64,000 nucleotides of DNA from Methanorbis furvi (GCF_032714615.1 NZ_JAWDKA010000007.1:36039-100038); one strand, 5' to 3'. Positions 52,623 through 61,699 are shown, counted from the stretch's first letter. A program made the numbers and translations. The notes: generated from the letters alone by a model not told the origin.

Positions 52623-54056
52623 ATGGCAGATGAAACGGAAGGATTACCGCCGCGGAGTGATTTCAGCGCGTGGTATAATGAGGTTATCCGGCGTGCGGAG
52701 ATCATGGATGTCCGCTATCCGGTCAAAGGACTGTATGTATGGTATCCGTTCGGATTTGCGCTTCGCAACCATACCTACACGCTTTTACGCAACCTCTTAA
52801 ATCGGGATCATGAAGAAACACTGTTTCCGCTTCTGATCCCCGAAACTGAGTTCATGAAAGAGGCTGAGCACATCAAGGGCTTTGAGGACGAGGTGTACTG
52901 GGTTACGCACGGTGGTCTCTCACCGCTTGATGTCAAACTCGCACTGCGCCCGACTTCAGAGACGGCAATTTACCCAATGTATGCGCTCTGGATCAGATCT
53001 CATGCTGACCTCCCGCTGAAACTGTATCAGGTTGTGAACACGTTCCGGTATGAGACAAAACACACCAGACCGTTGATCCGGCTTCGCGAGATCACCTCGT
53101 TTATGGAGTCCCACACCGTTCACGCAACCTGGGATGAAGCAAACGAGCAGGTCGAGTATGAACTTGGCCTGTCGCAGGAGTTCTACCGCGATCTCGGTGT
53201 CCCGATCATCATCTCAAAGCGGCCCGACTGGGACAAGTTCCCGGGCGCTGACTTTACCATGGCTGTTGATGCGGTGATGCCGGACGGCAGAACGCTTCAG
53301 ATTGGAACAGTCCACCATCTGGGAGATCACTTCTCCAAAACATTCGGCATCACGTATGAGGATGTGAACGGCGAGCAGCAGTTCGGTTCGCAGACCTGTT
53401 ATGGTATCTCTGAGCGGTGCATTGCTGCGGTGATCGGTGTTCACGGTGATGACAAGGGTCTGATCCTCCCGGCAACGGTTGCACCAACCCAGGTTGTGAT
53501 CATTCCGGTGATTGTCGGCAAACGCGGAGATGAGATTCTTGCAGCGGTAAAAGATCTGGAGAAGGAGTTGAAGGCAGCAGGTATTCGCGTGAAGACGGAT
53601 GCCCGTGACATGCGGCCCGGTGCGAAGTACTATCACTGGGAACTGCATGGTGTTCCGCTCCGCGTGGAGCTTGGTCCCCGCGATCTTGATAACAAGCAGC
53701 TGGTCTGCGTGAACCGCCTCGGCGTGAAGACGGTTGTCCCGCGTGAAAATGCGGCTGAGTCGGTGAAGAGACTTCTTGATGAGGCGCATGATCAGATTCT
53801 TGAGCGTGCGGAGGACCATCTGGAGAGTCATCTGATGACTGCGACAACTCCTGAGGAGTGTAATGAGAAGCTGGACGGCAATGTGGTGGTTGTGCACTGG
53901 TGCGGCTGCCGCGAGTGTGCGGACAAGCTTGAGGAGCTGACGAACTCGAGTCTTCTTGGGACAGAGGTTCGAAGCCAGTATGTGAAGAATGATGAGGGTG
54001 CCTGCATTATCTGCGGAAAGCCCGGTAAGGCTGCTCTTGTGGGCAGATCCTATTAA
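52623..54056 (+). CDS. proS: Prolyl-tRNA synthetase (archaeal/eukaryote type)
   Basis: 477 aa, class II aminoacyl-tRNA synthetase. Motif 2 [16 protein letters not shown], motif 3 near [22 protein letters not shown], and the zinc-binding C-terminal domain with CGCRECAD and CIICGKPG ending in Tyr (KAALVGRSY), the archaeal form. Start ATG 52623. A GCGGGA/TCCCGC hairpin at about 54139-54154 may end the transcript. Confidence 0.95.
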   Translation: MADETEGLPPRSDFSAWYNEVIRRAEIMDVRYPVKGLYVWYPFGFALRNHTYTLLRNLLNRDHEETLFPLLIPETEFMKEAEHIKGFEDEVYWVTHGGLSPLDVKLALRPTSETAIYPMYALWIRSHADLPLKLYQVVNTFRYETKHTRPLIRLREITSFMESHTVHATWDEANEQVEYELGLSQEFYRDLGVPIIISKRPDWDKFPGADFTMAVDAVMPDGRTLQIGTVHHLGDHFSKTFGITYEDVNGEQQFGSQTCYGISERCIAAVIGVHGDDKGLILPATVAPTQVVIIPVIVGKRGDEILAAVKDLEKELKAAGIRVKTDARDMRPGAKYYHWELHGVPLRVELGPRDLDNKQLVCVNRLGVKTVVPRENAAESVKRLLDEAHDQILERAEDHLESHLMTATTPEECNEKLDGNVVVVHWCGCRECADKLEELTNSSLLGTEVRSQYVKNDEGACIICGKPGKAALVGRSY

Positions 54057-54138
54057 CCATTTCCGAATACTGTGGTGCTGAGTGTTGTTCGGTTTCCACG
54101 GAAGAGATAATTTACCAGGCAACAATCGAATACTGCGG

Positions 54139-54165
54139 GAGTTTTCCCGCATTTCATTATTTGAA
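54139..54165 (+). terminator. Hairpin downstream of proS
   Basis: GCGGGAGTTTTCCCGC (6-bp stem) followed by ATTTCATTATTTG. It lies in the 129-nt gap between proS and nusA, where an end of the proS message is expected. Confidence 0.5.
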
Positions 54166-54185
54166 TAGAGAAATTTCTGATATTT

Positions 54186-54656
54186 ATGGATTCTATCGAC
54201 AAATATGCAATGGAGCGGAGTATCGGGTTCAAGGAACGCCGGTATATTGAGGAGCTCAGAATTTTAACGAAAGCAACGGCGTTCGACTGTCTGATTGATG
54301 ATCGGTTTGAGCGGATTATTTATGTGATTAAGCCGGGAGATATGGGTCTTGCGATCGGGAAGAGTGGTGATAATATTAAAAAGATGTCACGTGTTCTCGG
54401 GAAGCGGATTGAGATGGTGGAGTTTGCGGAGGATCGCGAGCAGTTTGTTGCGAATATGTTTAAGCCTGCGGAGGTTTCTGCGGTGCGGTTTGGTGCGGAT
54501 GATGAGCCGGTGACGGTGATTGTTCCTGATAAGGGCGATTTTGGTATTGCAATCGGGAAGAATGGGTCTACGATTGAGAAGGCGCGTCAGCTTGTCCACC
54601 GGTTCTATGGGAAGGAGGTCGGGGATATTGCTGTTCCTGAGGAGGAGGTTTTGTGA
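54186..54656 (+). CDS. nusA: NusA-like KH-domain transcription factor
   Basis: 156 aa with two KH motifs, MGLAIGKSGDNIKKM and FGIAIGKNGSTIEKA. Archaeal NusA contains just these KH domains and is usually placed beside rpo genes and L30e/S12; here it is instead followed by hisE. It would bind RNA and modulate elongation and termination. The end of the gene holds the GGAGGAGG site for hisE. Confidence 0.88.
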   Translation: MDSIDKYAMERSIGFKERRYIEELRILTKATAFDCLIDDRFERIIYVIKPGDMGLAIGKSGDNIKKMSRVLGKRIEMVEFAEDREQFVANMFKPAEVSAVRFGADDEPVTVIVPDKGDFGIAIGKNGSTIEKARQLVHRFYGKEVGDIAVPEEEVL

Positions 54657-54970
54657 TGACGGACGGACTGGTGTTTGATGAGCTGTGGAGGATTATCTGT
54701 GAGCGTGCTGATGTGGATCCCGGGAAAAAGTCGTATGTGCGGCATCTGCTGTTCCATGAGAAGGGGATTGATAAGCCGCTTGAGAAGGTGGGGGAGGAGG
54801 CCTGTGAGTTTGTGCTTGCGGTGAAGAACGGCCATGAGGAGGAGATTGTCGGAGAGGCGGCGGATCTGCTGTTTCATATGATGGTTGCGCTGAAGGCTGC
54901 GGGTGTGGATTTTAAAAAGGTGGAGGAGGAGCTTGAGGTCAGACAGGCCGGTATGCACCTCCACGACTGA
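54656..54970 (+). CDS. hisE: Phosphoribosyl-ATP pyrophosphatase
   Basis: 104 aa. Helical MazG-like fold, EEACEFVLAVKNGHEEEIVG and EAADLLFHMMVAL carry the conserved acidic metal residues. Histidine biosynthesis step 2. GTG 54653 overlaps the nusA stop; ATG 54656 is the likelier start. Coupling to nusA rather than his genes is unusual. Confidence 0.92.
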   Translation: MTDGLVFDELWRIICERADVDPGKKSYVRHLLFHEKGIDKPLEKVGEEACEFVLAVKNGHEEEIVGEAADLLFHMMVALKAAGVDFKKVEEELEVRQAGMHLHD

Positions 54971-55071
54971 TTTTTTTGTGATTAATTTGAATTCGCATGC
55001 TGTCCTGCTTTGCTCGAAGGCGGCGGTTGAACGGGATACTGAGTTTTATAAAAAAAAAGAGTGTCGGGATT

Positions 55072-55221
55072 TTATCCCCGATCTTCATCGGCAGTTGTTC
55101 GATGAGTCCGATCAAGCCACCGGTCGTTCCAGGCATAAATTGGACCTGCGAGAACCAGTGCGGCGCAGGCGATGCCTTGAGCTGCAATGCCGATGACAAG
55201 AATGGTAGTAAGTGTGTCCAT
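55072..55221 (-). CDS. Small membrane protein, 49 aa
   Basis: MDTLTTILVIGIAAQGIACA begins an N-terminal helix, then AALVLAGPIYAWN and a charged tail (DRWLDRTHRTTADEDRG). AAAAGGAGAATCATT before the ATG is a clear ribosome binding site at good spacing, which argues it is translated. Single-span or hairpin membrane peptide; function unknown. No homologue recognised. Confidence 0.55.
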   Translation of the reverse strand: MDTLTTILVIGIAAQGIACAALVLAGPIYAWNDRWLDRTHRTTADEDRG

Positions 55222-55350
55222 AATGATTCTCCTTTTGATTATGTTTGAACAGTGATATCTCAATCAACCGTGTGACCGAGTCCCGCAGGGACGATTCCTG
55301 AAAGGAATCGTAAAGCAGGCCGAAGGCATGCGGCTACGAGAGATGCCGAG

Positions 55351-55420
55351 CCGATACATTTGTGTGGGGTTGCCCGCCCGGTTCCCGGGCGGATCCAACC
55401 CCACATTACGAATGTGTCGG
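55351..55420. repeat. Large three-tier hairpin after the 55426 gene
   Basis: CCGATACATT/AATGTGTCGG (9 of 10 pairs), TGTGGGGTTG/CAACCCCACA (perfect 10 bp) and CCGCCCGG/CCGGGCGG around a TTC loop make a stem of nearly 28 bp from 55351 to 55420. It starts 6 nt beyond the minus-strand gene's stop, so it may end that transcript, but its length exceeds a normal terminator and it may be a repeat. The preceding 55285-55340 holds GCAGGCCGAAGGCATGCG, shared with family A. Confidence 0.65.
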
Positions 55421-55425
55421 GGCGG

Positions 55426-55941
55426 TTAGTTTAGGGTTGTAATCGTATCAGCCCATTCCTCAACCTTAGCAAGAATCGCATCGGCCTCGTAAGAACTGAT
55501 CTTCAGCTCCTTCCTGTTGAAATCGAGCTGGTAATTCTCACCGGTCGGATCATGGACCCTCACCCTGACACTCCAAGAATCCTTGGCAGCATCGTGGTCA
55601 ACGATCATATTCTCGCCGAAAAGTCCGGTGAGGGTATCATTCTCCAGAAGAGAAGCAATAATCGCATCATAAGCCTGTCTGGTCGGAGCAGTGAGAACAA
55701 TACTGCCCTCCACTTTCCCAAGAGAATTCAGATAAGCAATGGTCGCTTTATAGACCTCCTTACTCACAAACACCCCGTCCACCGTCTGGCCGGAGGTCTG
55801 ATACGCAGCTGCACCAAGCGGATTCTCCTCGCTCTTCAGCGCAGCAATGTTTGCATCAAACGCAGTCGCGTTCGTGATCGGTACCGTGAAGACACGCTTT
55901 GCGCCCTTCACAACAGAAGTTGGGACGAAATTGAGTGGCAT
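55426..55941 (-). CDS. Hypothetical protein, 171 aa
   Basis: Soluble, acidic C-terminus, starts MPLNFVPTSVVKGAKRVFTV. A repeated Ala/Leu/Asp character and no catalytic motif; DPTGENYQLDFNRKELKIS might be a beta hairpin region. I do not recognise a family. Isolated between repeats, with a giant hairpin after its stop and an IS element upstream, so it may be an accessory gene. Confidence 0.6.
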   Translation of the reverse strand: MPLNFVPTSVVKGAKRVFTVPITNATAFDANIAALKSEENPLGAAAYQTSGQTVDGVFVSKEVYKATIAYLNSLGKVEGSIVLTAPTRQAYDAIIASLLENDTLTGLFGENMIVDHDAAKDSWSVRVRVHDPTGENYQLDFNRKELKISSYEADAILAKVEEWADTITTLN

Positions 55942-56198
55942 TTTTCTCTCCCGAGACTGTTGGTAAAAATGTCCGGACAGATCTCCTTGGTCTCTATCTA
56001 TTTTGTGGGATTTTCTGGCGTATCAACCTGAATTTTTTCAGGATAATTGGGAAAATTTCCTGATTGGTTACCGTGTGAAATCTTTGGAGATGAAATTTTT
56101 TTTGGCATTGGACGTACTTGGAATAACCACGTGACGCATGCCTACGGCCTGCTTACCGCTTCACGGGAATGCACGGAGCACACTGAGCTTCACGGAAA
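55942..56198. other. Intergenic region with repeat fragment before the IS
   Basis: No gene seen. A CCTGAATTTTTTCAGG palindrome lies near 56028-56043. A repeat fragment (GACGCATGCCTACGGCCTGCTTACC, CACGGAGCACACTGAGCTTCACGG) at 56134-56195 belongs to the dispersed repeat modules. The insertion sequence appears to sit in or next to that repeat. Confidence 0.45.
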
Positions 56199-57218
56199 AA
56201 AAAGATTTAGTCGCTTTTTTTGGCTCATGTAGTTTCCTCCGTAAGTTATTTATTAAATAAATAATTGCAGTTTCTCATAATATGTCCTTGCACTCTATGC
56301 CAAAATGCTTCATTTGGCGTTCTCATATCTCCATTTTCATCATCGAGACTTTGATGCGACCTGATCTCATTGTACCAATGAATAAACTCCTCAAACGTCG
56401 GATATTTCGATCTGAACTGTTTGTACGTTCCAAACCATCTCTCGATTTTTCCGTTGGTCTGCGGATGTTTTACTCTGGCGAGGATGTGATTGATCTCCAT
56501 CTCCCGACATAATTTTTCAAATGCATGCTCCGCATTTCCCTGAGAATCTCTGGTATTCGCATAAAACTGCGTCCCATGATCGGTAATCACCTCACGAATT
56601 GGTGCGATGTACTCGTATTTTTCATAGGCTTCGCGCAGTACCTGAATCGAGAACTCCGTTGTTGCCCGGTCAAATTCTCCTCCAGCAAGGATCATACGGC
56701 TCGCATCGTCCAAAACAACGCAAACCTGCTTGCCATTGCATTTACTCTGATGCCAATCCATATGGACGGCGGACAAGCTCTCGTCACGTTCGTAACGAAT
56801 CCAAGCAGGGCGACGAAATCCTTTTTTGGGTTCAGGGGAAGTCAAGTTTTCCTCCAAGAGGACACGATGGATCGCGCGTTCTCCAATCACTATTCCGAGG
56901 CGAGAACGAAAATACTTGTGCAGGCAACGACTCCCTACGCCAAGACGGTGTTTTTCCGAAATGATCAGAGAACGATGTTCGGGTGAGGGAATGATCGGAG
57001 GGCGACCTAAACGTTTCGGAGCAGGATATAATCCTGTTTTGCGATATGCTTGAACGAGTTGGTAAACTCGTTCGGTCGTAATCTGATACATTGCGGCCAC
57101 CTGAACCACAGGGAAGTGCCAGTCAACCACCAGGGTGATGATTTGGATGATTTCATCTTGACTGAGAACCACGCGATAACCCTGCCGAGATGGGCGCAGA
57201 GAACTACTAAATCTTTTT
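56199..57218 (-). mobile_element. IS481-type insertion sequence, about 1.02 kb
   Basis: AAAAAGATTTAGT at 56199-56211 and its inverse at 57206-57218 are candidate 13-bp terminal inverted repeats around one DDE transposase gene (56246-57172), giving a normal IS481 length. No obvious direct target duplication was found. Right and left flanks both have family B-like repeat modules, so it probably jumped into an intergenic repeat. Confidence 0.7.
56246..57172 (-). CDS. IS481 family transposase
   Basis: 308 aa. N-terminal helix-turn-helix region (IIQIITLVVDWHFPVVQVAA), a second (RCLHKYFRSRLGI) and the rve/DDE core with D in HMDWHQSK, D in ITDHGTQF and E in TNGKIERWFGT. Frame is intact, so the element may be active. 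It cuts and rejoins the element's ends. Confidence 0.93.
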   Translation of the reverse strand: MVLSQDEIIQIITLVVDWHFPVVQVAAMYQITTERVYQLVQAYRKTGLYPAPKRLGRPPIIPSPEHRSLIISEKHRLGVGSRCLHKYFRSRLGIVIGERAIHRVLLEENLTSPEPKKGFRRPAWIRYERDESLSAVHMDWHQSKCNGKQVCVVLDDASRMILAGGEFDRATTEFSIQVLREAYEKYEYIAPIREVITDHGTQFYANTRDSQGNAEHAFEKLCREMEINHILARVKHPQTNGKIERWFGTYKQFRSKYPTFEEFIHWYNEIRSHQSLDDENGDMRTPNEAFWHRVQGHIMRNCNYLFNK

Positions 57219-57435
57219 GTGGCAGCACAGGAAGAGGGATTTTTCGGATTTATTTATTTGGAGTAAACACTTGAGAAATTTTTCCATCTCCTTTGCTCTT
57301 CTGTGCATTCCGGCGCCGCAGGCGTTCTCCGTGCATTCAGTGTAGCTCCGTGGAACTCCGTGGTTACTCCAAGCAAAGCCGCATGCATCAAAATCGCCGC
57401 CACGTAATTTCAAAAAAAAAGAGTAGTCCGTAAAT

Positions 57436-58056
57436 TTAACGGACAAGAGCTGCTGCACGCTCTGCTGCAGAGCTCACGGACTCGGACTTAATGATCTCGA
57501 TTCTGCGGACCGGGAAAATCGGCTTGCATGCCTCGAGCATCTTTTTCGACAGATCGCCCTTGACCATTGCGGAGACAAAAGTTTCAAAGTCTGCCTCCTT
57601 TGCGTAGTCCTGCACAACCTTCACCATCATTGCACGAATCTCGTGAATCTGGGACAGTCTTGCATGATTGATCGTAAATGCCGTGATCGTCACCTGAAGC
57701 TCACGAACACTGCCGAGCGGCTGAATCGTGATAGTGCTGTCAACACGGGATGCCCGCCTCTTGACCATTGCGCGGATGAAATCTTTTGTCATCTCGTGAC
57801 CGTGGAACTGCGTATATGCTGCATCTCCTGCGACCGCATTGATCTTAAAGGACATCTTTATGTTCTGTTTGGAGTAGTCCTGGATTAACTCGCCAAGACT
57901 CGTCGACATTACGCGACCCGGCAGATTTGCCGTGTCAGAGGAGACAATCTCTCCGATAAACTGCTTACCGAGGAACTCTGGGGCATAGACCTTGAACCAG
58001 CTCTTTGCCTTCCATCCCTCGACTTTGCGTCCACCACTCTGCTTTTTTCTTGCCAT
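57436..58056 (-). CDS. rps3ae: Ribosomal protein S3Ae
   Basis: 206 aa, eS1 family: GGRKVEGWKAKSWFKVYAPE and the later GHEMTKDFIRAMVKRRASRV motifs. Small subunit protein of archaea and eukaryotes. Last gene of the rps15-recJ-pcc1-rps3ae operon; 56 nt after pcc1. Confidence 0.95.
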   Translation of the reverse strand: MARKKQSGGRKVEGWKAKSWFKVYAPEFLGKQFIGEIVSSDTANLPGRVMSTSLGELIQDYSKQNIKMSFKINAVAGDAAYTQFHGHEMTKDFIRAMVKRRASRVDSTITIQPLGSVRELQVTITAFTINHARLSQIHEIRAMMVKVVQDYAKEADFETFVSAMVKGDLSKKMLEACKPIFPVRRIEIIKSESVSSAAERAAALVR

Positions 58057-58112
58057 GGTATCAACCTTAATTTTTGAAATTGGAATTCTATATCTCGCAA
58101 ACGGCCATTTTT

Positions 58113-58319
58113 TTATGACAGCCGCTCCGATACTGACAGATTCACCAGATAATCATCCACCGTCGCAATCACTGATCTCAGTGACTCCCCGCTTATCTTT
58201 GCCACCACACAACCGTCGACTGCTGTAACGGTCATGAACCCGCCGTTGTCCGGAGACAACGACTGTGCCACATTCTCCGCATTCGCATGCACGGACGTGA
58301 TAGTTCCACTCACGTGCAT
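58113..58319 (-). CDS. pcc1: KEOPS complex subunit Pcc1
   Basis: 68 aa with the Pcc1 core ESLRSVIATVDDYLVNLSV. KEOPS forms t6A at position 37 of tRNAs. It overlaps the end of recJ by 10 nt, so translation is coupled. Slightly shorter than some homologues. Conserved C-terminal helix is present. Confidence 0.85.
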   Translation of the reverse strand: MHVSGTITSVHANAENVAQSLSPDNGGFMTVTAVDGCVVAKISGESLRSVIATVDDYLVNLSVSERLS

Positions 58320-59524
58320 GATGCTGCCGCCTCCAGTTTTTTCAGGAACTCATTCTCGCACTCAAGCGGAACGTCTGCGCCGGCTCGGGAGTAATGCCCG
58401 CCGCCGGAACCGCCGCATGACTCTGCAGCAGACTTCATAATCTGCTCCAGATTCACCGCACATCCTGCTGGAGCGCGTGCTGAAACCCGGACCGAGGCTG
58501 ACCCTCTGCCGACAACAAACATCGGAACGTCCGCGGACTCGATAAGAACATCAGCAGCATCACTTGCGGATGACGCATCGTTCACTCTCCAGATACACGG
58601 AGTCTCGGATATTTTCTCAGCAGATTTCACCGCCTCGATGATATGGTTTCTGTGGGCGATTGCTGTATTCCATGCCTCGTCCACATAGGAGGCGTCCCCG
58701 CAGCAGAGAGCATACGCAATGCCGGACTTACCGACTTTGCCGCATGCATCAACCACCGCAGTGAACGCGTGAGCATTCTGGATAACCTCGCGCTCAAGAC
58801 TCCACGACTCTCCATACAGATTCATCAGGGCCTGATAGGACGCATCCGACTCAAGAGCGATTCTTGAAAGTATGCAGGACGTATAATCATCGTCCGATAT
58901 TTTTGATGTGCATGCACTCTCAATTGCCTCGGCCTTCTTCGTCTCGCCGGATAAATTCGGCAGAAACGGATGCAGCGAGATTGCAATCTGCTCTTTTGTG
59001 GTTCGTCCCGGCATCAGAATGCCCCGGCCCGGATTTATCAGATTGTTTGCCACCGCATCACCGACAATTTTCGCATTCCTTCCAGAGATGCTCTGATTGT
59101 CGCCGATGATGCCCAGCATCACAAGACCTGCGAGGTCGCGGTTGTCTCCAAGCGCGTTTGCCACCAGATAGGCACAGCCTGCGGCTGAGAGTTCGGTCTC
59201 GCCGTCCTCGCCGCAGCTGCGCGGATTGACATGATTGGGGGAGGTGTTGTAGGGCACGTGATGATCAATGATCATCGTGCTTTCCACCAGACCAGTACAC
59301 GACGCACCAAAGTCACAGAGAAGAGAACATTCAGGGTTCTCCACGTCATCCTCGTGTATTCCCGGTAGAATCCGGAGTTTGAATGCGATGTTCGCCCGAT
59401 TGAGGGCTATTGACATGATCGCAGCTGACGCTATGCCGTCTGCATCGTAATGGGAGTAAATTTCCACGTACTCCATGGATGCAAGACGTTTTGCAAGGGT
59501 TTCAGCTGCGGTTTCCAGTGACAT
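58310..59524 (-). CDS. recJ: RecJ-like DHH family nuclease
   Basis: 404 aa. DHH motifs SHYDADGIASAAI, DFGAS, DHHVPYN, and the DHHA1 SGGGHYSRAG. Archaeal RecJ/GAN homologues associate with GINS or remove mismatched 3' ends. Overlaps Pcc1 and follows rps15 by about 15 nt. Confidence 0.9.
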   Translation of the reverse strand: MSLETAAETLAKRLASMEYVEIYSHYDADGIASAAIMSIALNRANIAFKLRILPGIHEDDVENPECSLLCDFGASCTGLVESTMIIDHHVPYNTSPNHVNPRSCGEDGETELSAAGCAYLVANALGDNRDLAGLVMLGIIGDNQSISGRNAKIVGDAVANNLINPGRGILMPGRTTKEQIAISLHPFLPNLSGETKKAEAIESACTSKISDDDYTSCILSRIALESDASYQALMNLYGESWSLEREVIQNAHAFTAVVDACGKVGKSGIAYALCCGDASYVDEAWNTAIAHRNHIIEAVKSAEKISETPCIWRVNDASSASDAADVLIESADVPMFVVGRGSASVRVSARAPAGCAVNLEQIMKSAAESCGGSGGGHYSRAGADVPLECENEFLKKLEAAASCT

Positions 59525-59539
59525 GAGGGGTGAGTGACG

Positions 59540-59998
59540 TTATCTGGAGAGGAGAATCTCTGCGGTCTCCGGTTTGTAGGTCCAGCCTGCGGGCAGGCGT
59601 TTGTTGCCGACATAGTATTTTACCAGTCTGCGGACTTTGGACTCGGTCAGCTGGAGCTGACGCTTGTTGTGGAGATCTTTTTTGTTCTCGCCAAGGTGCT
59701 TGCGCATTGCGAGTGCCTTGTACATCAGGTTGCGAAGGTCTTCGGGGATGTCGGTGTCAAGGTCGTGTTCACGCACGATTGCGTTGACTCTCTTGCCGGT
59801 AACCAGCTTTACGTTCGGAACACCGAATTTGTCTCTGAGGACGAGTCCAATCTGAGCGCAGGTAAGACCATTCTTACGAAGCTCAACGATTTTCTTCTCA
59901 ATTTCCTGTACGTCGGTGTTGGACCACTCAGGTACTTCCTGGCGGAATGGTCTGACCGAGGAGGCGATTCCTCTTCTTCTTGCATGTATGCGTGCCAT
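59540..59998 (-). CDS. rps15: Ribosomal protein S15
   Basis: 152 aa, start MARIHARRRG after GGAGGTGA. The C-terminal S15 fold is found in KKDLHNKRQLQLTESKVRRL. First gene of the operon and preceded by a long structured leader. Archaeal S15 binds 16S rRNA helices 20-22. Confidence 0.95.
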   Translation of the reverse strand: MARIHARRRGIASSVRPFRQEVPEWSNTDVQEIEKKIVELRKNGLTCAQIGLVLRDKFGVPNVKLVTGKRVNAIVREHDLDTDIPEDLRNLMYKALAMRKHLGENKKDLHNKRQLQLTESKVRRLVKYYVGNKRLPAGWTYKPETAEILLSR

Positions 59999-60007
59999 TG
60001 TTTTCAC

Positions 60008-60244
60008 CTCCGAAGGGACTGTCCGCCCGTACAGCGGATAACCGTTTCCTTTGCGGAATCAAATGGAAACAGCCGTAAGTCACGAAAAGAGCAGTTGCAT
60101 TAGCAGTTTTTTCCAATGCATGTCGCGTTTCCGCAGGTTTTCTGCGGAGCCGAACTGACTCGTCGTAATCCCAAAGCCGCAGGGTTGCGGCAGTGTCGTA
60201 GTGACAGACACGTCGGACTTACTTCAGTCAGCACTATAAAGTGC
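60008..60244 (-). promoter_or_regulatory. Hairpin-rich leader and promoter of the rps15 operon
   Basis: GCACTATAAAGTGC at 60231-60244 is a palindrome containing a TATA box, placing the transcript start near 60210. Downstream, the leader holds GTGTC/GACAC (60193-60211), CCGCA/TGCGG (60177-60190), CCGCAG/CTGCGG (60131-60147), GTTTCC/GGAAAC (60044-60070) and TCCGC/GCGGA (60022-60038). Nearly 200 nt of leader is long for this genome. It may be an S15-controlled leader or a processed small RNA; no known class was matched. Confidence 0.5.
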
Positions 60245-60297
60245 TCCTTTGATATTGGAGAGAAGACGAGATAAGGGTTGCGGGTGCATATACTTTC

Positions 60298-61509
60298 ATG
60301 TACGACTGCATTGTTGTGGGGGCAGGGCCCGCGGGTCTTTTTTGTGCGGCAAATCTTTCACCGCTGCGGGTACTTGTTCTGGAAAAGATGATTCTCCCGG
60401 GGAGAAAACTGCTGATTGCAGGTTCCGGCCAGTGTAATGTTACGCATGCGGGCGATGTGAAGAGTTTTGCTGTTCATTACGGAGATCATGGTGCGTTTGT
60501 GAAGCCGGCACTGATGGCGTTTTCCAACTCTGCGATGCGGGAGTACTTTGAGAGCCGCGGTGTTGAGCTCATCGAACGCGAGTCAGGCAAGGTGTTTCCT
60601 GCGTCTCTTTCCGCGGATGATATTTTGGATGCGCTGCTTGATGCTTGTGATGAGGCAAATGTTGAGATTATGAGTTCTCTGCCGGCAGAGTCGGTGTCGT
60701 GCGAGAATGGTGTTTACCGAGTGAAAACCGCGCTTGGTGTTTTTTCCGCCAAAGTTCTGGTGATTGCGACTGGGGGAAAATCGTATCCGCAGACCGGTTC
60801 TACCGGAGATGGGTTTTTGTTGGCTGAGCTGCTTGGACACACCGTCATAGAGCCGCATCCCTCACTTGCTCCGGTGTATGTTGTTGATCACCGGCTTGCT
60901 GATCTGTCCGGCATTTCGTTTGCGAGTGTGAGTGTTGCAATCTGGCGGGATGGAAAAAAGATTCTGACGCGTTCAGGTGATCTGCTGATTACGCGGTTCG
61001 GCTACTCAGGGCCGGTGATTCTTGATTCATCGCGATGGATGCGGGATGGTGATGTGTTGAAAATCGCGTTTTCCCCAAAAAAGTCTGAGGAGTTGGATGC
61101 ATTGATTCGTGCGGCGTGTGCGGCGTCCGGGGCAAAACAGGTGCAAAATCTTCTTTCGTTTGCAGGAGTTCCTGAACGGCTGCTTCGTCTGCTGGTGAGG
61201 GAGGCAGGAGTTCCTGAGGGCACGACCGGCGGACAGCTGACTGCCTCGATGCGTTCTATGCTTGTTCGAAATCTTGCCGAGTATCCGGTCAGAATCGATC
61301 ATGTGGGAGATTACAAGGTTGCGATGGCAACTGCGGGCGGTGTGAGTCTTGAGGAGGTCAATAAGAAAACCTGCGAGTCAAAGATCTCGCCCGGACTTTT
61401 TTTCATCGGCGAGGTGCTCGATATCGACGGAGATACGGGCGGCTACAATATTCAGGCATGTTTTTCGACGGCGTTTCTTGCGTCGATTAGGATTCGTGAG
61501 TTGTTCTAA
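60298..61509 (+). CDS. FAD-dependent oxidoreductase, HI0933/YhiN family
   Basis: 403 aa. FAD-binding GAGPAGLFCAA at residues 9-19, IAGSGQCNVTHAG, ATGGKSYPQTGSTGDG and C-terminal GEVLDIDGDTGGYN are hallmarks. Members of this family of flavoproteins have uncertain substrates. Start ATG 60298. Last core gene before the tRNA-Thr and the accessory region. Confidence 0.92.
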   Translation: MYDCIVVGAGPAGLFCAANLSPLRVLVLEKMILPGRKLLIAGSGQCNVTHAGDVKSFAVHYGDHGAFVKPALMAFSNSAMREYFESRGVELIERESGKVFPASLSADDILDALLDACDEANVEIMSSLPAESVSCENGVYRVKTALGVFSAKVLVIATGGKSYPQTGSTGDGFLLAELLGHTVIEPHPSLAPVYVVDHRLADLSGISFASVSVAIWRDGKKILTRSGDLLITRFGYSGPVILDSSRWMRDGDVLKIAFSPKKSEELDALIRAACAASGAKQVQNLLSFAGVPERLLRLLVREAGVPEGTTGGQLTASMRSMLVRNLAEYPVRIDHVGDYKVAMATAGGVSLEEVNKKTCESKISPGLFFIGEVLDIDGDTGGYNIQACFSTAFLASIRIRELF

Positions 61510-61626
61510 TGCGCGAAGTTTGTTTTACGGCTGCGGATTTTGTCCCGGGGTATATTTTTTTGGCTGATTTGGATTTCAATCCATAATGTTTAAATTTGTA
61601 TACTTCCTATCTTGTTATCACGCACT

Positions 61627-61699
61627 GCCTCAGTGGCTTAGCTGGCATAGCGCGTCCTTGGTAAGGACGAGGTCACGAGTTCAAATCTCGTCTGAGGCT
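61627..61699 (+). tRNA. tRNA-Thr (anticodon GGT)
   Basis: 73 nt. Acceptor GCCTCAG/CTGAGGC with discriminator T; anticodon stem CGTCC/GGACG around loop TTGGTAA (anticodon GGT); T-stem ACGAG/CTCGT with loop TTCAAAT. U73 is usual for archaeal tRNA-Thr. CCA is not encoded. T-run CTTCTTTTTC follows. TTTAAATTTG lies about 35 nt upstream as promoter. The 3' half overlaps, antisense, the coding sequence at 61638-61901, typical of an integration target. Confidence 0.95.

Noticed and set aside
53214..54152. 312-codon minus-strand frame opposite proS
   Set aside because: Shadow of prolyl-tRNA synthetase; it lacks a family pattern and a ribosome binding site.
60100..60240. RNase P or SRP RNA
   Set aside because: The conserved cores of those RNAs were not found; stems are short and the region is a leader to rps15.
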